This document shows, in pieces, positions 26,050 to 35,934 of a DNA stretch of 64,000 nt. The translations under genes and the position numbers were made by a program. The stretch spans positions 1 through 64,000 of the forward strand of contig JARKOV010000058.1 in the NCBI GenBank assembly GCA_029975965.1, written 5' to 3'. How positions within the stretch are numbered: the first letter of the stretch is position 1; the number at the start of each line of letters is the position of its first letter. The notes beneath the pieces are model-generated. The model ran no database searches and had not been told where the DNA came from. It worked only from the letters and a program-made list of their open reading frames with translations. The DNA comes from Anaerolinea sp. Lineage in GTDB: Bacteria; Chloroflexota; Anaerolineae; Anaerolineales; Anaerolineaceae.

Positions 26050-29000
26050 ATGTCCTCCAATGATCCGCTGCACTTTTACGCCGCCCACGGCGTGATCACC
26101 GACCCGCGCGAGCAGGCCCACCTGCTCGAAGGCCTGCCCACCTCCTTACCCGACCTGGCGCAGGTCGTCCAGGGGCTGCTGCTTCACCCCTCCGAAGCCG
26201 TGTTGTATGGCGTGGAATTGAGCAAGGTCCAGCGGAAAGAGCTGTTCATCCGCGCGGTCTCCGAGATGCTCGACCGCCTGCACGGCATGGATGCCCACCC
26301 CCTCAACCAGCCCCGCCCCCCTGCCGAGCGCCTGGTGGGCAACTGTCGCGATCACGCCGTGCTGTTTTGCGCCTTCCTGCGCCAGCAAGGGCGCCCGGCG
26401 CGGGTGCGCGCCGGGTTTGCCGCCTACCTGTCCGAGAAAATCACCGCCGACCACTGGGTCACCGAGGTCTGGGACGCGACCGACGCGCGCTGGTTGCTGG
26501 TCGACCCGCAGATCGACGAGGCGCAGCGCAAGGCGCACAAGATCACCTTCGACACGCTGGACCTGCAGCCCGAGCGGTTCTTCACCGCGGCGCGCGCCTG
26601 GGCGCTGTGCCGGGCGCACAAAGCAAAGTCGGGTGATTTTGGTCTCACGCGCAAGCTGCGCGGGTGGAATTACATGAAAACCCAGTTGCTGCTGGACCTG
26701 GCGGCGCTCAACAAGTATGAGTTGTTAGCCGGCGAGCAGTGGTGGGACCTCTCGACCCGAGATTTCGAGCACCTCGACGCCTCCGAGCGCAAGCTGCTCG
26801 ACCAAATCGCCGAACTGGCCAACGACCTGGACGGCTCATTTGATGAGCTGCAGGCACTTTACGAAGGCGACTTGCGGCTGAGCGCGCCGGTTACCTCCAG
26901 GCTCAAGCTGCTCGGCCAGCTTGGCGAGAGCGCCCCCCCACCCTCCGGCGGGCCCGCGCCGCTCCTGCGCCCGGGTCTCAACTTGCAGCCCTCCGACGGT
27001 GAAATCCTCGCCGCGCTGGGGCGCAGGGTCGCCCCGGGCGGCAACGGCGCCGGACCGCGCAGCACGCCCTCGCTGCCGTTCAATGGCACGAATGGCTTTC
27101 ACGCCGAACCCGATTCCATCGTCATCCGCGGCGCGCAGCAGCACAATCTCAAGCGCGTGGATGTGACCATCCCGCGCAACAAGCTGGTCGTGCTGACCGG
27201 CGTTTCGGGCAGCGGCAAATCGTCCCTGGCCTTTGACACGCTCTACGCCGAAGGTCAGCGCCGCTACGTGGAGAGCCTGTCGGCCTACGTGCGCCGTTAC
27301 CTGGATCAAATGGACAAGCCCAGAGTCGATTACATCGGCGGGCTGAGCCCGGCAATCGCCATCGAGCAGAAGTCGGTCAGCAAGAACCCGCGCTCGACGG
27401 TGGGCACGGTGACCGAGGTGATGGACTACCTGCGCGTGCTTTACTCGCGCGCCGGCACGCAGCACTGCCCGCAATGCGGGCGGGCGATCCAGCCCACCAG
27501 CCCGCAGCAGGCCGCGGATGGGCTGGCGCAGCTCCCGGCGGGCACCCGCTTCCAACTGGTCGCCCCGCTGCTGCGCAACCGCAAAGGCGACCCGGCGGTC
27601 TTGCTGGACGGGGCGCGCAAGGCCGGCTTCACCCGCGCGCGCGTCGACGGGCAGGCGCTGGAACTGCTGGAAGGCGCGAAGCTGCCTCGCTGGCCGAAAA
27701 CCCAGCCGCACTCGGTCGAGCTGATCGTTGACCGCCTGGTCATCCCGCCCAATGACCTCCCCGCGGACGAGCGCCGCGATTTCAACGCCCGGCTGATCGA
27801 CTCGGTCGAGACGGCGCTGCACGCCGGCAAGGGGCTGCTCCAGATCGACCTGGAGGGTGGCGACCCGCTCTTGCTCAGCGAGAAGAACACCTGCCCGCAT
27901 TGCGAGATCACCCTGCCCGAGCTGACCCCCGGCCTGTTCAGCTTCAACGCCCCCACCGGCATGTGTCCCTCTTGCAACGGGCTGGGCAGCAAGATGGAGG
28001 TGGACGCCGGCCTGATCGTCGAGCATCCCCATCTCTCTATTCTGGATGGCGCCTCGCGCTGGTTCGGCAACATCCGCAAGAAGGGCAACTGGCACTTGCG
28101 CCACATCTCCACCCTCGCCGAACATTACGGCGTGGACCTGGAAGTGCCGTACAAGGACCTGCCGCAAAAGTTCCGCGACGTGCTCTTGTGGGGCTCGGGC
28201 GGCGAAAAGATCCATTTTAAGTGGGAGAGCGAAGACGGGTCGTGGAAAGGCGAAAACACGCGCGAGGAACACGGCGCGGTGCACCACATCAACCGCCTGT
28301 TTCGCCAGACCCAGTCCGAATACACCCGCCGCTGGTACATGAGCTTTATGAGCCAGCAGCCCTGCCCCGCCTGCGGCGGGACGCGCCTGTGCGCCGAGGC
28401 GCGCTACGTCACCGTGGGTGGCAAGGGCTTCGCGGAAGTGCTCGAGATGACCATTGAGCAGGCTTACGAGTGGGTGCGCGGCCTCTACAATGGCGGCGAC
28501 GTGAGCACCCATCTCAGCCCGGAACAGATCGAGGTGGTCGGCGAAGTGCTCAAAGAGCTGCGCAACCGCCTGCAGTTCATGCTCAACGTCGGCCTGCACT
28601 ACCTCAGCCTCAGCCGCCCCGCGCCCACCCTCTCCGGCGGCGAGGGCCAGCGCATTCGCCTGGCCAGCCAGTTGGGCTGCGGCCTGGTGGGGGTGCTCTA
28701 CATCCTCGACGAGCCCTCCATCGGCCTGCACGCGCGCGACCAGCGCAGCCTGCTCGAGACGCTCACCCAGTTGCGCGACCAGGGCAACACCGTGCTGATC
28801 GTCGAGCACGATGAGGAGACCATGCGCACCGCCGACTGGTTGATCGACCTGGGGCCGGGCGCGGGGGTGATGGGTGGCGAGGTCGTCGCGGCCGGGACGC
28901 CTGAGCAGGTGGCAGCCGACCCGCGCTCGCTCACCGGGCGCTATCTCTCGGGAGCGCTGCGCGTCAGCGCCCCCAACGGGCGGCAGCGCCGGCGTCCACG

Positions 29001-30021
29001 CGGCTGGCTGACCCTCTCCGGCGCGCGCCTGTTCAACCTCAAGAACGTCACCGCGCGCTTCCCTCTCGGCACCATCACCTGCATCACCGGGGTGAGCGGC
29101 AGCGGCAAGAGCAGCCTGGTCAGCGAAACGCTCTTCCCGGCCCTGGCGCGTTCCTTGATGGGCGCGCAGTCCACCCCCGGCCCCTACGACCGCCTGGACG
29201 GTCTGGACCAGCTCAACAAGGTCATCGACATCACCCAGGACCCCATCGGGCGCACGCCGCGCTCGAACCCGGCGACCTACGTCGGCATTTTCGACGAGAT
29301 CCGCCAGGTCTTCGCCAGCACTCCCGAAGCGCGCCTGCGCGGTTACAGTTCAGGGCGCTTCAGCTTCAACGTCAAGGGTGGGCGCTGCGAAGCCTGCCAG
29401 GGTCACGGCTTAAAGAAAATCGAGATGCACTTCCTGCCGGACGTGTGGGTGACCTGCCAGGAGTGCAAAGGGGCGCGCTACAACCGCCACACCCTGGAGA
29501 TCACCTACAAAGGCAAGAACATCGCCGAGGTGCTGGCAATGGACGTGCAGGAAGCGCTCGAGTTCTTCTCCGCCTTCCCCAACATCACCCGCGTGATGCA
29601 GACCCTGCACGATGTCGGGCTGGATTACGTCAAGCTGGGGCAGAGCGCCACCACCCTCTCGGGCGGCGAGGCGCAGCGCGTCAAGCTGGCCAAGGAGCTG
29701 GGCCGGGTGGCCACCGGCGATACGATTTATATCCTCGACGAGCCAACCACCGGGCTGCACTTCGCCGACGTTCAGCGCCTGCTCGACGTGCTGCATCGCC
29801 TGGCAGACGCCGGCAACACGGTGATCGTCATCGAGCACAATATGGACGTGATCAAGACTTCGGATTGGATCATCGATATGGGGCCGGAGGGCGGCCAGCG
29901 CGGCGGGCACATCATCGCCGAGGGCACCCCCGAGCAGGTGGCCGGCATAGAAGGCAGCTACACCGGACGCTTTTTGCAGCCTGTCCTGGCGGAGCTGGCA
30001 CACGCCGACCTCGCCATATAG
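26050..30021 (+). CDS. uvrA: Transglutaminase-like domain fused to UvrA
   Basis: The protein has 1323 residues. Residues 1-~295 match a stand-alone bacterial transglutaminase-like family, with an apparent triad Cys99 (GNCRDHA), His135 (DHWVTEVW) and Asp152 (LVDPQID). A Pro/Gly-rich linker leads to UvrA from about residue 356. Two P-loops follow (GVSGSGKSS near 384 and 1014), two LSGGE signatures and Walker B segments ([20 protein letters not shown]). Zinc-type CxxC pairs and the UvrB-binding region are kept. UvrA recognises bulky DNA lesions and loads UvrB. ATG 26050 follows GGAG by seven bases. The UvrA part looks complete. The role of the N-terminal enzyme-like domain is unknown. Confidence 0.92.
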   Translation: MSSNDPLHFYAAHGVITDPREQAHLLEGLPTSLPDLAQVVQGLLLHPSEAVLYGVELSKVQRKELFIRAVSEMLDRLHGMDAHPLNQPRPPAERLVGNCRDHAVLFCAFLRQQGRPARVRAGFAAYLSEKITADHWVTEVWDATDARWLLVDPQIDEAQRKAHKITFDTLDLQPERFFTAARAWALCRAHKAKSGDFGLTRKLRGWNYMKTQLLLDLAALNKYELLAGEQWWDLSTRDFEHLDASERKLLDQIAELANDLDGSFDELQALYEGDLRLSAPVTSRLKLLGQLGESAPPPSGGPAPLLRPGLNLQPSDGEILAALGRRVAPGGNGAGPRSTPSLPFNGTNGFHAEPDSIVIRGAQQHNLKRVDVTIPRNKLVVLTGVSGSGKSSLAFDTLYAEGQRRYVESLSAYVRRYLDQMDKPRVDYIGGLSPAIAIEQKSVSKNPRSTVGTVTEVMDYLRVLYSRAGTQHCPQCGRAIQPTSPQQAADGLAQLPAGTRFQLVAPLLRNRKGDPAVLLDGARKAGFTRARVDGQALELLEGAKLPRWPKTQPHSVELIVDRLVIPPNDLPADERRDFNARLIDSVETALHAGKGLLQIDLEGGDPLLLSEKNTCPHCEITLPELTPGLFSFNAPTGMCPSCNGLGSKMEVDAGLIVEHPHLSILDGASRWFGNIRKKGNWHLRHISTLAEHYGVDLEVPYKDLPQKFRDVLLWGSGGEKIHFKWESEDGSWKGENTREEHGAVHHINRLFRQTQSEYTRRWYMSFMSQQPCPACGGTRLCAEARYVTVGGKGFAEVLEMTIEQAYEWVRGLYNGGDVSTHLSPEQIEVVGEVLKELRNRLQFMLNVGLHYLSLSRPAPTLSGGEGQRIRLASQLGCGLVGVLYILDEPSIGLHARDQRSLLETLTQLRDQGNTVLIVEHDEETMRTADWLIDLGPGAGVMGGEVVAAGTPEQVAADPRSLTGRYLSGALRVSAPNGRQRRRPRGWLTLSGARLFNLKNVTARFPLGTITCITGVSGSGKSSLVSETLFPALARSLMGAQSTPGPYDRLDGLDQLNKVIDITQDPIGRTPRSNPATYVGIFDEIRQVFASTPEARLRGYSSGRFSFNVKGGRCEACQGHGLKKIEMHFLPDVWVTCQECKGARYNRHTLEITYKGKNIAEVLAMDVQEALEFFSAFPNITRVMQTLHDVGLDYVKLGQSATTLSGGEAQRVKLAKELGRVATGDTIYILDEPTTGLHFADVQRLLDVLHRLADAGNTVIVIEHNMDVIKTSDWIIDMGPEGGQRGGHIIAEGTPEQVAGIEGSYTGRFLQPVLAELAHADLAI

Positions 30022-30145
30022 AAAAGCGAGATTGTGGTTGTTATTATCTGCAAAGTATGAATCATCCCGAAATTAATGGTCGGGTTGATCCATGTTGAAG
30101 AACCTCATCCCTCGTCCCCTTCCCCATGTCTCCGGTCTATACAAA

Positions 30146-30190
30146 GGGGAGGAGAAAGACCCCTCCCAAACTCCCCTGAAGGGGAGGAGA
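30146..30190. repeat. One and a third copies of the 35-bp GGGGAGGAGAAAGACCCCTC repeat
   Basis: One 35-base unit (30146-30180) plus 10 bases of the next. It is identical over most positions to the tandem array at 34166. The unit junction CTCCCCTGAAGGGGAG is self-complementary. It lies in the 247-base gap after the uvrA fusion, and nothing else is recognised there. Confidence 0.85.
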
Positions 30191-30268
30191 TAATTCGACA
30201 AAACGCACGAATGAAAGATTAAATTCGGGGCGAGTCATGTTTGGTAGATAATTGGAAACGCACCCACG

Positions 30269-30916
30269 CTACGGAAAATCCAACAACCCCTTTTGCACCG
30301 CCAGCGAGACGGCGTGGGCGCGGTCTTCGGCGCCCAGCTTTTCATAGATGTGCAGCAGGTGCGACTTGACCGTGGCTTCGCTGATGTGTAGATTGCGCCC
30401 AATCTCCTTGTTGCTTGCCCCTTTTGCCACCCAATGGAGCACGTCCAGCTCGCGCGGGCTGAGCTGGTCTTGCGCCGGGGCGCGCAACTGGCTCATCAGG
30501 CGCGTCGCCACCGCCGGGGAAAGGTACGACTGACCCTGCGCCGTGGCGCGGATGGCGCGGAAAAGCTCTTCGCGCGGTGCATCCTTAAGGATGTAGCCGG
30601 TCGCCCCTGCCTCGATGGCCTTGAGGATCTCCGCGTCGGTGTCATAGGTGGTCAGCACCAGCACGCGCACCTGCGCCCTTCCGGCGTGGATGCGCTCGAT
30701 GGCCGCCGTGCCGTCCAGCACCGGCATGCGCAGGTCCATCAACACCACGTCCGGGGCGAGCTGCTCGGCCAGGCGCACCCCCTGCTCGCCGTCACCCGCT
30801 TCACCCACCACGCTGAAGTCCGCCTGCCCGGAGAGCATCCCGCGCAGCCCATCGCGCACCACCGGATGGTCGTCCACGATCAAGATTCGCACCGACGGGT
30901 GCCCTGACTGGCTCAT
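30269..30916 (-). CDS. NarL/FixJ-family response regulator
   Basis: This 215-residue regulator has an intact receiver (IVDDHP; Asp in VVLMDLRMP; Thr in VLTTYD; Lys in ILKDAP) and a LuxR helix-turn-helix (LSPRELDVLHWVAKGASNKE). Its start overlaps the kinase stop by four bases (ATGA), which indicates translational coupling. It is the last gene of an ABC exporter/two-component operon and probably controls that operon or a linked envelope-stress response. Confidence 0.93.
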   Translation of the reverse strand: MSQSGHPSVRILIVDDHPVVRDGLRGMLSGQADFSVVGEAGDGEQGVRLAEQLAPDVVLMDLRMPVLDGTAAIERIHAGRAQVRVLVLTTYDTDAEILKAIEAGATGYILKDAPREELFRAIRATAQGQSYLSPAVATRLMSQLRAPAQDQLSPRELDVLHWVAKGASNKEIGRNLHISEATVKSHLLHIYEKLGAEDRAHAVSLAVQKGLLDFP

Positions 30917-32202
30917 TTTGCCTTCTCCCTGGCGGGCTCGACGCCGCCGATTTCCAACGGCAGATGGATTGCAAGCGTGGTCCCACCGCCCGGCTCGCTT
31001 TCCACCTGGAAGCTGCCGCCCAACTCACGGGCCCGTTCGCGCAGCGAGTACAGCCCATAGCCGCCGCTTTGCGCGTCGGCTCCGCTCAGCCGCGAAGGAT
31101 CGAACCCGGCCCCATCGTCCTGCACATCCAGGGCGACCTCATCCTCCATGTAGGTGAGGGTCAGGTTGACCTTTCGCGCCGAGGCGTGTTTGCGAACGTT
31201 GGCCAGCCCTTCTTGCGCCGCGCGCAGCAAGGTCACTTCCACCGCAGGGGGCAGCGAACGCTCCTCACCGGTCGCTTCAAATTCAGCCTGGGTGCCGCTT
31301 TCCTCCGCCCAGCGGCGGGTGATGCGCCCCAGCGCGCGCGGCAACGGCTCGCGCTCGCCGACCTCGGGCTGCAACGCCCAGACGAAGCGCCGCGCTTCAG
31401 CCAGCCCTTCTCGCGCCGCGCGGCGGGCCGAATCGATGTGCGCCCCCGCCGCGTTTGCGTCGCCTGCCAGCGACTGTTCCGCCGCCTCCAGGTGCATGAC
31501 GATGCTGGTCAGGTCCTGGGCCAGCGTGTCGTGAATGGCGGCTGCCAGGCGCTGGCGCTCTTCCAGCATGCCGGCCTGCCGCTCGCTTTTGGCCAGCTCG
31601 CTGCGGGTGAACTGCAACTGGCCGATCATCCGCTCGCGCTCGCGGGTTTGCTGGATGATCGCGCTGATCCACAATCCCAGGAGAATCGCGCCGAGGCTGT
31701 AGATGGCGATCCAGGAATATCGGCCCAGGTTAGCCCAGGTCAACCCGATCGGCAGCACCATGCGCAGCAGCATCACCACCGGAAGAAAAATCACCAGCGG
31801 GATCGAAAAGCGCGTGGGCAACACGCCAAAGATCACGCCGAACATGCTGAACAGCAGCACGATGTAGGTGGGGTGCAGCCAGCTAAGGCCAAAGCTCAGC
31901 AAAATCGCCCCCACGAAGGAGAGCGCCTTCCAACCCGACCGCTTGAGCCACAGGTCGTAGCGCACCACGGTGAACCAGTACCACCCTCCCCACAGCAGCG
32001 AACCGGCCAGGCAGGCCAGCCGCAACGGCCAGGCGAGTGGCGATGGAAGAACTCGCCTGGGCCAATCGGATGGGATATCCACCATGACCAGCACGGTCAC
32101 CACGAGCAGCGTCGCGAAGGAGAGCGTGTTCCAGAAGAGAATCCAGCGCCGCATCAGCGGGGTCATGACGAAATCCAGGCTTTGTGCTCGGGGCGGATTC
32201 AT
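30913..32202 (-). CDS. Sensor histidine kinase, DesK/LiaS type
   Basis: The 429-residue protein has about five membrane segments in residues 20-190, a coiled coil, the HisKA_3 motif (AAIHDTLAQDLTS), N-box (EGLANVRKHA) and G-boxes (DDGAGFD, GGYGLYSLRERA). ATG 32202 (MNPPRAQS) is chosen because GAGGA precedes it; upstream frame codons run through a hairpin repeat. It probably senses membrane state and phosphorylates the overlapping regulator. Confidence 0.92.
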   Translation of the reverse strand: MNPPRAQSLDFVMTPLMRRWILFWNTLSFATLLVVTVLVMVDIPSDWPRRVLPSPLAWPLRLACLAGSLLWGGWYWFTVVRYDLWLKRSGWKALSFVGAILLSFGLSWLHPTYIVLLFSMFGVIFGVLPTRFSIPLVIFLPVVMLLRMVLPIGLTWANLGRYSWIAIYSLGAILLGLWISAIIQQTRERERMIGQLQFTRSELAKSERQAGMLEERQRLAAAIHDTLAQDLTSIVMHLEAAEQSLAGDANAAGAHIDSARRAAREGLAEARRFVWALQPEVGEREPLPRALGRITRRWAEESGTQAEFEATGEERSLPPAVEVTLLRAAQEGLANVRKHASARKVNLTLTYMEDEVALDVQDDGAGFDPSRLSGADAQSGGYGLYSLRERARELGGSFQVESEPGGGTTLAIHLPLEIGGVEPAREKAK

Positions 32203-32224
32203 CGCAAATTCCTCATTCAGGAGA

Positions 32225-32292
32225 GTGTGTTTCAAATTTTCTGTAAAATGTGGGCATTGCCCACATTTTACAGAAAATAGATTGCACAATTC
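32225..32292. repeat. Dispersed hairpin element
   Basis: TGTGTTTCAA, then CTGTAAAATGTGGG / CCCACATTTTACAG with loop CATTG, then ATTGCACAATTC. The core stem is perfect. It lies between the permease and kinase genes of one operon, 23 bases before the kinase ATG. Confidence 0.9.
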
Positions 32293-32325
32293 ACCTCTAT
32301 TCTACAAGGAATCGCCCTTCCCGGC

Positions 32326-33066
32326 TCACTCCCAGCGGAAAAAGCGCACGCTCAGCACCGTGCACACCACCAGGATCGTTCCCAGCACGGCCGTGGCGGT
32401 CAGGTCGAAGCGCCCGTCGAGGTAAGCGCTTTTGACCAGGTCCACCGCGTAGGTCAGCGGGAGAAACCGCGAGAGTTTTTGCATGGCGTCCGGCAGGAGC
32501 GCCAGCGGCATCGTCCCGCCCGAGATGAACATCATCGGGAAGAACACCGCCATGAAAACCGCGCGAGCCGTGTTCACGTTGCGGAAGAAGTTGGCCGCCA
32601 GCATAGTCAGCGCATACAGGCTCAGGCAGCACAGCAGGAATGCGCCGGTCACCGCCAGGCCATTGACCGGCAGCATCGCGCCAAAGGCCAGCGCACCGGT
32701 CACCACCAGCAAGACGGCGCTCAAAGCGGTGGTCAGCAAGCCGACCGTCACCTGCGAGCCGATCACGGCCAGCGGGTGCAGCGGGCTGGCGCGCAGCCGG
32801 CGCAGCACGCCCATCTGGCGCCGCGCGGCCATCTCCAGCGGCAGGTTCATGAACACGGCCGAGCCGATCACCAGCGCGGCGATGTATCCCGGCACCATCA
32901 CATCCGCCGAGCCGCGCCCGCCGTAGAACGGGGTGGGCTCGTTGCCGAACATGCCACCGAAGACCAACACGTTCATGACGGGAAAGGCAAAGGTGAAGAA
33001 AATCACGATCAGGCTGCGCACAAACAGCTTAAAATCGATCCAGGTCAGTTTCATCCAGGCGTTCAT
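32326..33066 (-). CDS. ABC-2 type transporter permease
   Basis: The 246-residue protein has six hydrophobic segments and ABC-2 permease features: an N-terminal TWIDFKLFVRSLIVIFFTFAFP segment, EMAARRQMGVLRRLRASPL, and a late SGGTMPLALLPDAMQ loop. It pairs with the ATPase encoded immediately upstream (gap 24 bases) and precedes a two-component pair. Such sets usually export antimicrobials or lipids. The substrate is not determined. Confidence 0.88.
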   Translation of the reverse strand: MNAWMKLTWIDFKLFVRSLIVIFFTFAFPVMNVLVFGGMFGNEPTPFYGGRGSADVMVPGYIAALVIGSAVFMNLPLEMAARRQMGVLRRLRASPLHPLAVIGSQVTVGLLTTALSAVLLVVTGALAFGAMLPVNGLAVTGAFLLCCLSLYALTMLAANFFRNVNTARAVFMAVFFPMMFISGGTMPLALLPDAMQKLSRFLPLTYAVDLVKSAYLDGRFDLTATAVLGTILVVCTVLSVRFFRWE

Positions 33067-33090
33067 CGGTAACCTCCATTAAAAGGACGC

Positions 33091-34005
33091 TCAGTCGTTG
33101 GCGCGAATGGCGCGCCCGGTCATTTTCAGGAACACGTCTTCCAGCGTGACCGGCTCGCTGTGCAGGTCGGGCGGATTGTAGCCCATCTCGTGCAGCGCGG
33201 CCGCCACGTTGAGCAGCAGGGCACCCCTGCCACTGATCACCACGTCGCCGTTCTGGCGCTCCACCGACTGCACGCCTTCCAGCCGCGCAAGGCCCGACCA
33301 ATCGCGGTGACCGGCGTCGGCGAAGCGCAGGCGCGTCTCGGCGTTCAGGCCGCGGATCAGCGTATCTGGGCTGTCGAGAGCCACCAGCCGTCCGTGGTCG
33401 ATGATCGCCACCCGGTCGCACAGGCGCTCGGCCTCGTCCATGAAGTGGGTCACCAGCAGCACCGTCTTGCCCTCTTCGCGAAGCCGTTCGACCAGGTCCC
33501 AGGTGGCGCGCCGCGCCTGCGGGTCGAGGCCGGTGGTCAGCTCATCGAGGATGACCAGCTCGGGGTTGTTGACCAGCGCCAGCGCGACGAACAGGCGCTG
33601 CTTCTGCCCACCGGAGAGGGTATGGAAGCGCGCCCCGGCTTTTTCAGCCAGTCCCCAGGCTTCCAACAGGCTGTGCCAGTTCGCCGGGTTGGGGTACAGC
33701 GCGGCGAACAGGTCCAACGCCTCCCAAACCAGCAGGTCGTCTGGTAGAGCCGCTTGCTGCAGTTGCACGCCGATCAGGCGGCGCAGCTTGCGCTCTTCGC
33801 GCTGCGGGTCCAACCCCAACACGCGCAGCGTGCCGCCGTCCGCGCGGCGCAGACCCGCCAGGCTCTCCACCGTGGTGGTCTTGCCCGCGCCGTTCGGCCC
33901 GACAATGCCAAAAATCTCGCCGCGCCGCACGCTGAACGACAGGTCGTCGACGGCGACCAGCTTGCCATAACGTTTTTGCAGATTCTCGACGGTAATAATG
34001 TCCAT
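33091..34005 (-). CDS. ABC transporter ATP-binding protein (ABC-2 exporter)
   Basis: The 304-residue ATPase has Walker A (GPNGAGKTTT), Q-loop, signature (LSGGQKQRLF), Walker B (LVILDELTTGLDPQ) and H-loop (LLVTHFMDEA). In the Walker B region DEP is replaced by DEL, while the catalytic Glu is kept. A C-terminal accessory domain follows. ATG 34005 begins the conserved MDIITVENLQKRYG. It is the first gene of a four-gene operon with permease, kinase and regulator. Confidence 0.92.
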   Translation of the reverse strand: MDIITVENLQKRYGKLVAVDDLSFSVRRGEIFGIVGPNGAGKTTTVESLAGLRRADGGTLRVLGLDPQREERKLRRLIGVQLQQAALPDDLLVWEALDLFAALYPNPANWHSLLEAWGLAEKAGARFHTLSGGQKQRLFVALALVNNPELVILDELTTGLDPQARRATWDLVERLREEGKTVLLVTHFMDEAERLCDRVAIIDHGRLVALDSPDTLIRGLNAETRLRFADAGHRDWSGLARLEGVQSVERQNGDVVISGRGALLLNVAAALHEMGYNPPDLHSEPVTLEDVFLKMTGRAIRAND

Positions 34006-34165
34006 CACACACCTTGCCCTTTCTTGCACCGAGTATAGCGAGCGGCGGGTGCGGGCGAAACGAACGACCGGGTAGTTTTCGACCCTCTGGGTGGTGGAAA
34101 GCGGCATCCACCGTTCGGTGGATGCCGCGGGTTGGCGAAGATGCGTCGGGAGGAGTCGCAAGATT

Positions 34166-34314
34166 CGGGAGGAGAAAGACCCCTCCCAACCTCCCCTGAA
34201 GGGGAGGAGAAAGACCCCTCCCAACCTCCCCTGAAGGGGAGGAGAAAGACCCCAACCGACTTCTCCTGAAGGGGAGGTGAAGGACCCCAACCGACCTCCC
34301 TTGAAGGGGAGGGA
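34166..34314. repeat. Tandem array of a 35-bp unit, four copies plus nine bases
   Basis: Units start at 34166, 34201, 34236 and 34271. The consensus is GGGGAGGAGAAAGACCCCTC followed by CCAACCTCCCCTGAA. Units 2 and 3 share substitutions (CCCCAACCGAC). Each junction forms CTCCCC-TGAA-GGGGAG. It lies in the 468-base gap between a divergent-looking ABC operon start and a hydrolase stop. The remainder of that gap shows nothing recognisable. Confidence 0.95.
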
Positions 34315-34473
34315 CACGATTCGGGCGGAGGTAAACACCGGGCTCAGACCCAAAGTTCGCGGGGTTTCGCCGCCGAAACACGCCAGGCGGACACACGGGT
34401 CTGCCCCACGGCGTCTTTCTTTGCGCCCGGGTGTCCGGGTGGTTGGTGGATCGCTGGCGTATTCCCAATCCCT

Positions 34474-35337
34474 TTACCACAACGGTGTCGCCCGCCAGGG
34501 CGAAAGCTCCCGGTACGTCACGCCATGCTCCGTAGCCCAGTTTTGCAGCGAGCGCAGCGCCCGGTCGACGTTGTCCAGCCAGGGCGGCATCCGGCGCAGC
34601 GGCTCTTCCAGCGGGCGGAAGAAATCGTCGTGATGGAGAGGGTAAACCACGCGAGCCCCGGTGACCCCCGCGAGCGCATCGAAATACGCCCGGCGGTAGC
34701 TCTCTGGATGGCTGCCGAGCATCCCCAGCGCGAGAAACGCCGCGTCCGCCCGTACCTCGTCGAGCGCGCCGGGAATAAACCCGGCACTCGTCTGCACCAA
34801 CAGGCTGCCGCCCGGGTGCTCCACGTGGATGGTGAAGCACCCCCCGTCTTTGAGCTCCCAGCTGCGCGCCGGCAGGGCAAGCGGCCTGGCGATCTCGCCT
34901 GCCGCCGCATTGGGCTGCACGTGAGCGGAGGGCAACAGGCGCACGCGGAACGCGCCAAAGCGCAACACCTCGCCCGGCTGTGCCACCAGCCACCGGGAGT
35001 CTGGCAGGCTCCAGCCGCGCGCCAGGTTGGCCGTCGATGCGGAGCCCACCAGCAGCGCGCCGGTGCGGCGCGCCACCTCGGGCGCGTCGAGGGCGTGGTC
35101 GTAATGCGAGTGTCCCACCAGCAGCGCGTCCAGCCGCTGGATGCCCGCGCGCGCCAGCCCACGCGCAATGCGCTCCGGCTGCGGGGCCAGCCTGCCGAGC
35201 GCCACGTGCGCCAGCGAGGGCCGGCTGAAAAAACCGTCGGTCAACAGGCATGTCTGACCGTCCTCGATCAACAGGCTGGTCACGCCGAGGAAGGTCACCC
35301 TCACTTTGCCGGGAAATTCGCCGCCTTGAGGCTCCAT
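34474..35337 (-). CDS. Metallo-beta-lactamase-fold hydrolase (UlaG-like)
   Basis: This 287-residue protein has the metal-binding GHSHYDHALDAPEV motif, a second His region in LLPSAHVQ, and a late PLHHDDFF motif. It belongs to the MBL superfamily, resembling UlaG/phosphodiesterase-type members. Asp in HSHYDHALD matches the HxHxDH pattern. ATG 35337 is used; a TTG lies two codons upstream. It is divergent from the Fur-family gene, with 97 bases between. The substrate is unknown. Confidence 0.8.
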   Translation of the reverse strand: MEPQGGEFPGKVRVTFLGVTSLLIEDGQTCLLTDGFFSRPSLAHVALGRLAPQPERIARGLARAGIQRLDALLVGHSHYDHALDAPEVARRTGALLVGSASTANLARGWSLPDSRWLVAQPGEVLRFGAFRVRLLPSAHVQPNAAAGEIARPLALPARSWELKDGGCFTIHVEHPGGSLLVQTSAGFIPGALDEVRADAAFLALGMLGSHPESYRRAYFDALAGVTGARVVYPLHHDDFFRPLEEPLRRMPPWLDNVDRALRSLQNWATEHGVTYRELSPWRATPLW

Positions 35338-35374
35338 AGGCAAAGTGTATCATGCCGGATGGGGAACTGGTTCC

Positions 35375-35403
35375 TTGACAGGTGAGCTTTTTAATATGAT
35401 AAT
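35375..35403 (+). promoter_or_regulatory. Promoter of the metal-uptake operon
   Basis: TTGACA (35375-35380), a 17-base spacer and GATAAT (35398-35403). The -10 box overlaps the Fur-family operator. Confidence 0.75.
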
Positions 35404-35419
35404 GAAAATCATTTTCATT
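35401..35419 (+). promoter_or_regulatory. Zur/Fur-type operator
   Basis: AATGAAAAT-C-ATTTTCATT is a perfect 9-1-9 palindrome. Its 15-base core TGAAAATCATTTTCA matches the 7-1-7 form recalled for Zur boxes of actinobacteria and is also Fur-box-like. It covers the -10 box and start site of the promoter, a repressing position. Confidence 0.8.
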
Positions 35420-35434
35420 AAGAGAGTGGATGCC

Positions 35435-35911
35435 ATGCCACCTGCCACCCGCGAGAACATCGCCAGCCAATGGCTGGAACAATTGCAAGCCAGCGGTTAC
35501 CGCCGCAGCGAGCGCTGCGAGGTGATCGTGCGCGTGTTGCTATCCAGCCAGCGCGCCCTCGACCCTGTCGAGATTTTCGACGCCGCGCGCGCCGAAATCC
35601 CCGGCCTGGGGCTGGTCACCGTCTATCGCACCCTCCAGAAACTGGAGGAGCTCGGCCTGATCCAGCGCCTGCACCACGACGAGAGCTGCCGGCGCGTGCT
35701 GCCCGCCACGCAAGGTCACCAGCATTTTTTGGTTTGCTCCGCCTGCGGCGTGGTCCAGCCATTCGGCGGCGACGACCTCGCCGACCTGTTTGAGCGCATC
35801 GGCAACCAGACCGGCTTCGCAATCCGCGACCACTGGTTGCAGCTCTTCGGGTTGTGCCCCGCCTGCCGCTCAGGTGGAGACGTCGCCCCCATCGATGGCG
35901 TCACGGGGTAG
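35435..35911 (+). CDS. Fur-family metal regulator, probably Zur
   Basis: The 158-residue protein has a winged helix (ASGYRRSERCEVIVRVLL, LVTVYRTLQKLEELGLIQR), a metal-binding GHQHFLVCSACG segment and a second CPAC pair near the C-terminus for structural zinc. ATG 35435 follows a GAGAG site. It heads an operon of binding protein, ATPase and permease, whose promoter bears a TGAAAATCATTTTCA palindrome. Zur is favoured over Fur or Mur by this box and by the His-rich ATPase tail. Confidence 0.88.
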   Translation: MPPATRENIASQWLEQLQASGYRRSERCEVIVRVLLSSQRALDPVEIFDAARAEIPGLGLVTVYRTLQKLEELGLIQRLHHDESCRRVLPATQGHQHFLVCSACGVVQPFGGDDLADLFERIGNQTGFAIRDHWLQLFGLCPACRSGGDVAPIDGVTG

Positions 35912-35934
35912 CCGCACTGTATACCGGAGTCCAG

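Noticed and set aside
26836..28809. Long open frame antisense to uvrA
   Set aside because: It is a high-GC shadow frame: no family match, Arg/His/Val-rich composition, and the sense frame is clearly UvrA.
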